Source: Candidatus Woesearchaeota archaeon (lineage in GTDB: Archaea; Nanobdellota; Nanobdellia; Woesearchaeales; DSVV01). Taken from it: a stretch of 10,788 bases of DNA. A program made the position numbers and the translations under genes. Shown here in pieces: positions 5,933 through 10,788 of this stretch; position 1 is the stretch's first letter; each line of letters begins with the position of its first letter. The stretch is from contig JACQSP010000078.1 of NCBI GenBank assembly GCA_016205905.1, forward strand, positions 1 through 10,788, in the 5' to 3' direction. The notes beneath the pieces are model-generated. The model did not search any database. It had not been told where the DNA came from and was given only the letters and a program-made list of their open reading frames with translations.

Positions 5933-6043
5933 AAAAATGCCAACAATCTGCAACCTAAAGGTTGCAGTATTTACTGTTGGCATTTTTAAATTTGGAAAAG
6001 ACTTCATCTGTGACCTGAAGGTCACAGTATTCGCTTTTCCAAA
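5933..6043. repeat. Nested double-hairpin repeat, copy 2 (complete)
   Basis: Two hairpins stand side by side. The first has outer stem AAAAATGCCAACA (5933-5945) / TGTTGGCATTTTT (5975-5987), 13 bp. Its inner stem is CTGCAACC (5948-5955) / GGTTGCAG (5960-5967) with loop TAAA. The second has outer stem TTTGGAAAAG (5991-6000) / CTTTTCCAAA (6034-6043). Its inner stem is CTGTGACC (6008-6015) / GGTCACAG (6020-6027) with loop TGAA. Asymmetric internal loops separate inner and outer stems. The element lies 27 bases after one stop codon and 54 before the next start. It could end transcription (T run at 5983-5987) or be a mobile palindrome. Copy 1 is at 1-89. Confidence 0.88.
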
Positions 6044-6097
6044 GAAGAAAACAAATAGTAAAAGCAAAAAATAAGAATAAAAGATATATCTAAAAAA

Positions 6098-7354
6098 ATG
6101 ACAAAAACCTTCGAAGATTTAAAAGATGAAGAATATCTTGTTTCTTTAGGCAGAAGGATTGCTCATGTTTGCTGGGATGGTAATGGTGAACTCCACGAAA
6201 CAAAAAGATTTGATTTGGAGCATACTTGCAGGGCACTGAATTCGTTTAGTCTGTTTGATAAAAGATATGCATTTGTTGGAGACCGTGTGAATGCATCTAT
6301 TATTGGGATTGATGAAGAAGATAGGCTTGATATTAAGTTTCCAAGTTCAAATAATCCTATTAATTTTGTCGGCGTTATTTCACCACAAAAAGTGACTAAT
6401 CCTGCAATATCTGATTTAGAACAAATACTTTTAATAAATCATTTATCTTATGGGTTGATTGGGATAAATGCTTATGAAGTTATAAGAAATGGTGAAATTA
6501 GTAGAAGTACTGATAGTAATGCTAAAAATAAGAGAGTATTAGGATTAGAATCAGATGATGATGTAAAAAAGAGAATACTAGCTCTAAATTCAAATTATTG
6601 TTATAAAATTTTAGGCAAAGAATTGGTTTTTGCTGGCATTGAAGACAAAAAGCTTAGTATTGGAAGGATTAGGTTCAATTATTTATCAAACGATGATATA
6701 AAAAAGATGCCGCAAATACCTGAAATACCTTACCATACAATTATTCCTGAGTACGAAATATTATTAGAGCATAAGCTTGTATTAGACGGAAAAGTAACAG
6801 TGGATAATGCTGAAATTGTTAAATGTATTGAAGCATATTATGATGAAAATGGTGTTCTAAGAGTTTTCGCAGGAACAGATGAAACAAGGATATATGCATG
6901 GAACTTTGAAAGAGAAGAAGAGGTGTGTGTTGTTTATAAAGGTGAAAAAGGTATTATTTCTAATTTGCAGGTGTTTGAGGGTAAATTGGGCGGTAAAGCT
7001 GACAGGGAAAATGTCCTTGCATTTAATACACGAATACATGCTGGAACTAATGACACTTATTTACCTATACAATTAGTGAGGTTATCATTTAATTCCTCTG
7101 AACAGCGTAGTGAAACTGCTGTGGATATTAAAGAATTGTATACTAATTTGATGCCTAATTGGTTTGGAACAGAAAATAATATTTTATACTTTACTTGTTC
7201 CCATTCTTTTAATATAGCTAATATAGCTGATATTTCAGAGGAGAGAGAAGCTCAAAAAACACATTACAATTTGCGTTACTCAAATACAAACAGCAAAAGT
7301 AAAGAGGTTAGATTTGATAAATCTGTTGGTGGTATTGTTCAAGTTATAAGTTAA
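6098..7354 (+). CDS. Predicted beta-propeller-like protein, function unknown
   Basis: The protein has 418 residues and no signal peptide or membrane span, so it is probably cytoplasmic. It is rich in short alternating hydrophobic strands separated by turns. The clearest blade-like stretch is about residues 236-295 (IVKCIEAYYDENGVLRVFAGTDETRIYAWNF and on), which has the four-strand rhythm of WD40/quinoprotein-like propellers. Another strand-rich part is about 85-140. I do not see a full set of canonical WD motifs, so the fold is inferred from pattern. It precedes the kinase gene by 130 bases. The gene at 9107, just after the kinase, is of almost equal length with a similar blade-like segment at the same relative position, and the two may be distant paralogues. 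There is no visible ribosome binding site. Confidence 0.6.
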   Translation: MTKTFEDLKDEEYLVSLGRRIAHVCWDGNGELHETKRFDLEHTCRALNSFSLFDKRYAFVGDRVNASIIGIDEEDRLDIKFPSSNNPINFVGVISPQKVTNPAISDLEQILLINHLSYGLIGINAYEVIRNGEISRSTDSNAKNKRVLGLESDDDVKKRILALNSNYCYKILGKELVFAGIEDKKLSIGRIRFNYLSNDDIKKMPQIPEIPYHTIIPEYEILLEHKLVLDGKVTVDNAEIVKCIEAYYDENGVLRVFAGTDETRIYAWNFEREEEVCVVYKGEKGIISNLQVFEGKLGGKADRENVLAFNTRIHAGTNDTYLPIQLVRLSFNSSEQRSETAVDIKELYTNLMPNWFGTENNILYFTCSHSFNIANIADISEEREAQKTHYNLRYSNTNSKSKEVRFDKSVGGIVQVIS

Positions 7355-7484
7355 TTTTAATCGTAATATAACTTGCAAATAAATACAATACATTACAACA
7401 CAAATTTGAAAGTATTATTAAAAACAATGGATTGAAAGACAGAAAAATAAAAAATGAAAATATAAAATTAACAAAGGTGAGAAA

Positions 7485-9065
7485 ATGGCAGAAGAAGTTA
7501 GAACAGAAAAATTAATATGTGAAGATAAAGTAAGTTATGATGTAACTCTTTCTCAAATAATTGGTCGCGGTTCAAATTCAATAGTTTATTATGCAAGTTT
7601 AATAGAGAGCGATACAAAATATGTTGCAAAAGTCTTAACTTCAATAGACAAAAAATATGTAGACAAATTTGTAGAGAATATACAAAGATTAATTGCACTT
7701 TCAGGGGAAAATATTCATTTTATTTTAAGGCCTGAAAAAATTGGAGATATTGATATTAGTGGCGAAAAAAAAAAAGGTTGTAGTATGAAACGAATGGATA
7801 AGGACTGTGCTTTGTATATAGACCAAATAAATAAAAAAGAAACAACAGCAGAAGATGAGTTGCCTTTTGGTAATGAGGAAGCATTTAAAGACCCTGAAAC
7901 AACTGCAACTGCTTATACAATTATCTTAAATGTTCTAAAAGCATTGGATTATTTACACAGAAACAATATACACAAAATAGATTTTCACCCATATAATATT
8001 TTAATGAGCGGAAGGTTTGATAATAATGGTTTTTTATTGGAGCCTGAAACACTGGAAGTTAGGCTGTCTGATATTTGGCCAGAAAAAGAGGACAGAACAA
8101 TGAGTGGCAAAACTATTGCTAGTAATGTCGATATAGTAGAAGAGTTTAAAGCATATCCTGAGAGAAATCCAGTTAGAAAACGAACCATGTCTTCATATTT
8201 TAGAAAAGCAGATGAATTATACAGGGATATTAATGGTGATACAAAAATAATGCCGAATAAGCCGGAAGTAATAAAGGCATATGCAGAAGCAACAGATGTC
8301 TTTTCACTGGGCAGAATTGCCCTAGAACTTTTAACTGGTGTTTTACCTGCCACTCAACAAACAAAATTAGCATCAATAAATAATTTATTGGCATTTAATC
8401 AAAGAATAGGAAGAGATGTTGCGAGTGTTATTTATTCTATGTTAAAACCTGTGGAAAATTTAACAGCTGTAGAAACACTTCCAGGAACTCTTTTTAAACA
8501 GTTAGAAATTGCAATAAACACGTCTAAATATTATAAAGTTAAAACAAATAAGCGAGGTTATTCTTATGTTGAGATGTCATATCATCGCGCTGTTGCAAAA
8601 TTGAGTGATGAAGATACCACCAAAAGAATTCTCACAATAAAAGATCAAAAAGAAGAGTATAAACCAATAGAAGAACTGGTTCAGAAAATAAATGAATTTA
8701 GAGCAACCTCACCAAGTGAACAACACAAAGTAAGAATCAAAACCTCTTTTAACGATTATATGAGTAAACTTAATCAAAGACTAAATGCTGAAATTAAAAG
8801 AGAAGAAACAGCAAAGAGTAGTTTAGATGGCAAATATGTAAGCAGAACTACAGTATTAAATGAAAAGTTAAAAACTCAAGCAGAAGAAGTAGAAAAAAAA
8901 AGAAAGGAATTTGAAAATTTAACTGCTGCAAAACAAGAAATAGAAAATGATATAAAACACTTAAATAATGAAAAATCTGAAGAAAAAATGGGGATTGAAA
9001 GAAAAATGAATTATTTAAGAAATATAGTGGAACAAATCGTAACAAAACAAATCGCAGAAAAATAA
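7485..9065 (+). CDS. Ser/Thr-type protein kinase with C-terminal coiled coil
   Basis: The 526-residue protein would transfer ATP phosphate to protein Ser/Thr. Kinase motifs appear in order: glycine loop G27-R-G-S-N-S-I-V34, Lys49 in VAKVL, probable helix-C Glu64, and catalytic loop K164-I-D166-F-H-P-Y-N171 (Asp and Asn present). The metal Asp196 is in D-I-W instead of D-F-G. Then come K-P-E (259-261) for A-P-E and D271-V-F-S-L-G-R-I-A-L-E-L-L-T-G. The HRD Arg is Ile165, so this is a non-RD kinase. The activation segment is long (about 65 residues) with T/S candidates near 234-237. The usual C-lobe Arg after the last helix is not evident (NLTA). Residues about 425-515 form a charged coiled coil, probably for dimerisation. 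There is no membrane span. AGGTGA at 7475-7480 supports the ATG. A PPM phosphatase lies two genes downstream. Confidence 0.85.
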   Translation: MAEEVRTEKLICEDKVSYDVTLSQIIGRGSNSIVYYASLIESDTKYVAKVLTSIDKKYVDKFVENIQRLIALSGENIHFILRPEKIGDIDISGEKKKGCSMKRMDKDCALYIDQINKKETTAEDELPFGNEEAFKDPETTATAYTIILNVLKALDYLHRNNIHKIDFHPYNILMSGRFDNNGFLLEPETLEVRLSDIWPEKEDRTMSGKTIASNVDIVEEFKAYPERNPVRKRTMSSYFRKADELYRDINGDTKIMPNKPEVIKAYAEATDVFSLGRIALELLTGVLPATQQTKLASINNLLAFNQRIGRDVASVIYSMLKPVENLTAVETLPGTLFKQLEIAINTSKYYKVKTNKRGYSYVEMSYHRAVAKLSDEDTTKRILTIKDQKEEYKPIEELVQKINEFRATSPSEQHKVRIKTSFNDYMSKLNQRLNAEIKREETAKSSLDGKYVSRTTVLNEKLKTQAEEVEKKRKEFENLTAAKQEIENDIKHLNNEKSEEKMGIERKMNYLRNIVEQIVTKQIAEK

Positions 9066-9106
9066 AAATAAACTAAAAAAGTGAATAAAACCACGGAGAG
9101 ATTAAA

Positions 9107-10384
9107 ATGGTAAAAATGGAAAATAGGGTTAGTGTTGGTTCAATGGGCAGAGAAAAGGAAACAGGCACAAAAGGAGTGCATTATTTTGATTATAATGCAT
9201 CAGGAGAAGATGAAAGAAAGGAACTTGCATTTGTCCCATTAGAAGAGAGAACTCCTCTTTCTATAAAAAGTGTTACGCATGATACTGATCTTGTTTTTAC
9301 AAATGATGGATTGACAAGCATTGTGTTATCTGATGTGGATCAAAAACTAATAATGGTGTGTCACAAGTTTAAACTAAAAGAAGCTGTAGACGAAGTGCAA
9401 AAAAAAACACAATCTGAAGATTTGAAAAGAGTTTCTAAGTCAATAGAATATGGTATGCAAAAAAATGATTTTGACGGGAAGGTCGTTGGTTTTAGAGATG
9501 GTGATGTTTATTTATCATTAACACGACAAATAAAAATTGATTTACCGAATGGTAGAACATTGTATGATTACCCCTCTGTTGGTTTATTTTATCTTCATTT
9601 CAAAGAAGGAGATTTCTCAAGATTAGAGAGCATAACATATATGCCTGAATGGAAACCATCTATTATTCAAATGATGAAAACTATTGCTGAAGAATATAAT
9701 CATCTATTTCTCGCAATTGGGTGCACTATAAAAAGCTTTAAACTAAAAGGTGCTAACATTGCCAACGAACCAAACAACATCAAGGATTATATTTTGAAAG
9801 AATATGATGCTGAGCAGCGTTACAGAATAATTGACTTCGATGTTTTAACAGGGGATAAAACATATATTTCTGCAATAATAGAAGACACAAAAACAGAACT
9901 TTGCAGTGTCCATATAATAAATTATCTTGGAAAACAGGTTATTTATTCTCCAGAAAAATGGATAGGCAGAAATTCAATAAGGCCTCTATGCACTAAGCTT
10001 TACAAGTCGCCTAAAAAAGAAGATAAAGATAAACTATTCTGTTTTGTCGGCTGTTATGAAGGGGATCTTGTTGTTCTTGAATCAGATATTGGCAACAATA
10101 AACTCAGCGAGCCAGAAGTTAAAGCAACCCACAGCTTCTTAAGCAGAAAGGAAATTGAAAATATTGAAGATATTGAAGAGAAAAGATCGGGAATTAAGCA
10201 AATTTTTGTTACAAGCAATGATAATTTGTTATTTTCTCTGGCTAATATAGTTATGAGAGTGGAGATTGGGGTGTTACTTAAGAACCAAATAGATTGCTAT
10301 AATAAACAAGAAAGTAGAATGGGATTTGAACATTTTGAAACAACACGTATGATTACTGCCTTTGATTATTATTCAATTGAATAA
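9107..10384 (+). CDS. Beta-rich, possibly propeller-like protein between kinase and phosphatase
   Basis: The protein has 425 residues and is cytoplasmic by absence of signal or span. The family is not recognised. Strand-turn-strand patterns dominate: about 50-85 (IKSVTHDTDLVFTNDGLTSIVLSD), 125-165 (GKVVGFRDGDVYLSL...), and 235-285 (YRIIDFDVLTGDKTYISAII, then VHIINYLGKQVIYS), consistent with propeller blades. The start is supported by GGAGAG (9095-9100), six bases before the ATG; a second ATG three codons later is less well placed. The gene begins 41 bases after the kinase stop, so co-transcription is likely. Its position between kinase and PPM phosphatase and its resemblance in size and layout to the gene at 6098 suggest a scaffold, regulator or substrate of the phosphorylation pair. 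That is inference. Confidence 0.6.
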   Translation: MVKMENRVSVGSMGREKETGTKGVHYFDYNASGEDERKELAFVPLEERTPLSIKSVTHDTDLVFTNDGLTSIVLSDVDQKLIMVCHKFKLKEAVDEVQKKTQSEDLKRVSKSIEYGMQKNDFDGKVVGFRDGDVYLSLTRQIKIDLPNGRTLYDYPSVGLFYLHFKEGDFSRLESITYMPEWKPSIIQMMKTIAEEYNHLFLAIGCTIKSFKLKGANIANEPNNIKDYILKEYDAEQRYRIIDFDVLTGDKTYISAIIEDTKTELCSVHIINYLGKQVIYSPEKWIGRNSIRPLCTKLYKSPKKEDKDKLFCFVGCYEGDLVVLESDIGNNKLSEPEVKATHSFLSRKEIENIEDIEEKRSGIKQIFVTSNDNLLFSLANIVMRVEIGVLLKNQIDCYNKQESRMGFEHFETTRMITAFDYYSIE

Positions 10385-10523
10385 CAAGATTCAATTTAGA
10401 AAAAAAGGAAAGATACCTAAAACGAGTTTAACAACACAAATTACAGGGTATAAGACTTAACTTGTAGTTCAGAAATGAATATGAGAGAAAATTAAAAAAT
10501 TTGTTTAAGACAACAAAAAGAAA

Positions 10524-10788
10524 ATGGTATTAGATTCAGCACACGAAACAAAAAAACATCTTAGAAAGGAAGCAAATGAAGATTTTTGCAGTGTTAACTA
10601 TTTTGCCGAGTCAGATGTAAGCCTGTTTTTAGTATGCGACGGTGTTTCAGGCAAAAAAGGGGAGATAGGCAGCCATCTTGCTGCTAACTTTCTAAGAGAT
10701 GGAATAAGAAACACATTATCAGGAAATAAAACAAAACCTAACCCTATTAAGCAGATAATAGAGAATGAGTTCAAACGAACTTCAGAAA
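10524..10788 (+). CDS. PPM/PP2C-family protein phosphatase, N-terminal part (cut by window edge)
   Basis: Eighty-eight codons are visible and the frame is open to the window end. Metal-dependent PPM phosphatases remove phosphate from Ser/Thr using two metal ions. Two of their signature motifs are here: R14-K-E-A-N18-E-D20, matching the R-x-x-x-N-E-D start motif, and LFLVCD39-G40-V-S-G-K-K-G-E-I-G-S, matching the D-G-x-x-G...G-x-x-S motif. Asp20 and Asp39 are the expected metal-coordinating residues, so the enzyme looks active so far. There is no visible ribosome binding site before the ATG. A weak TATA-like GTATAAG occurs at about 10447-10453 in the 139-base gap, which otherwise shows nothing. 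Its likely opponent is the kinase at 7485. Confidence 0.8.
   Translation, partial: MVLDSAHETKKHLRKEANEDFCSVNYFAESDVSLFLVCDGVSGKKGEIGSHLAANFLRDGIRNTLSGNKTKPNPIKQIIENEFKRTSE

Noticed and set aside
1..6043. Repeat copies considered as a CRISPR array
   Set aside because: Only two copies exist about 6 kb apart, each is a double hairpin of more than 90 bases, and there are no regularly spaced short repeats or cas genes.
7455..7466. TATA-like AATATAAAAT before the kinase gene
   Set aside because: It is only about 20-30 bases from the ATG, which would put the transcript start at or beyond the ribosome binding site at 7475-7480; the AT-rich composition makes such matches common.
7985..8353. 122-codon minus-strand frame inside the kinase gene
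   Set aside because: The plus strand there encodes recognisable kinase motifs up to D-V-F-S-L-G and the following helix; the opposite frame is a shadow.
7485..10788. Assignment of the kinase-phosphatase genes to a TerY-P stress system
   Set aside because: No vWA-domain TerY or other Ter protein is visible, and the kinase has a coiled coil rather than the zinc-ribbon end expected there; the sequence right of the window could change this.

Overview
The window is AT-rich, gene-dense and entirely plus-strand. It most likely comes from an archaeon, plausibly a DPANN lineage. The reasons are TATA-type promoter elements (an A-rich stretch plus TTTATAAA at 4284-4298, and TTATAAAA at 89-96, each about 55-63 bases before a start codon), GGTGA/GGAG-type ribosome binding sites, AGA and ATA as frequent codons, and a standard genetic code. 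No rRNA, tRNA or universal marker is present, so this lineage call is inference. An AT-rich bacterium (for example CPR) is not strictly excluded.

Left third (1-2422): three small single-membrane-span proteins of unknown function (152-820, 876-1391, 1685-2119). They are separated by intergenic DNA unusually rich in nested inverted repeats. A double-hairpin repeat lies at the left edge (1-89) and recurs at 5933-6043. A foldback element of about 185 bp has 17-bp perfect terminal arms (1403-1587). A 200-bp cluster of competing palindromes fills most of 2155-2352.

Middle (2423-4147): a Mrr-like PD-(D/E)xK nuclease followed closely by a charged coiled-coil protein, probably one operon. A palindrome and a good archaeal-type promoter (4182-4298) then introduce the next unit.

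Right part (4353-10788): a large, divergent lactate/malate dehydrogenase-fold protein that keeps the family's Asn, Asp/Arg and catalytic His signatures but carries a roughly 120-residue insertion. It is followed by a beta-propeller-like protein, a Ser/Thr-type protein kinase with a C-terminal coiled coil, a second beta-rich protein of almost the same size, and the start of a PPM/PP2C phosphatase cut by the window edge. The kinase keeps the core catalytic residues but has a K-I-D instead of HRD, D-I-W instead of DFG and a long activation segment. Kinase plus PPM phosphatase is a classic reversible Ser/Thr phosphorylation pair. The propeller-like proteins could be scaffolds or substrates, and the dehydrogenase-like protein a metabolite sensor or substrate. 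This joint role is inference from order and co-orientation only.

The best candidates for something undescribed are this dehydrogenase-like/propeller/kinase/propeller/phosphatase cassette and the family of nested-hairpin intergenic elements, whose outer stems show compensatory changes between copies.
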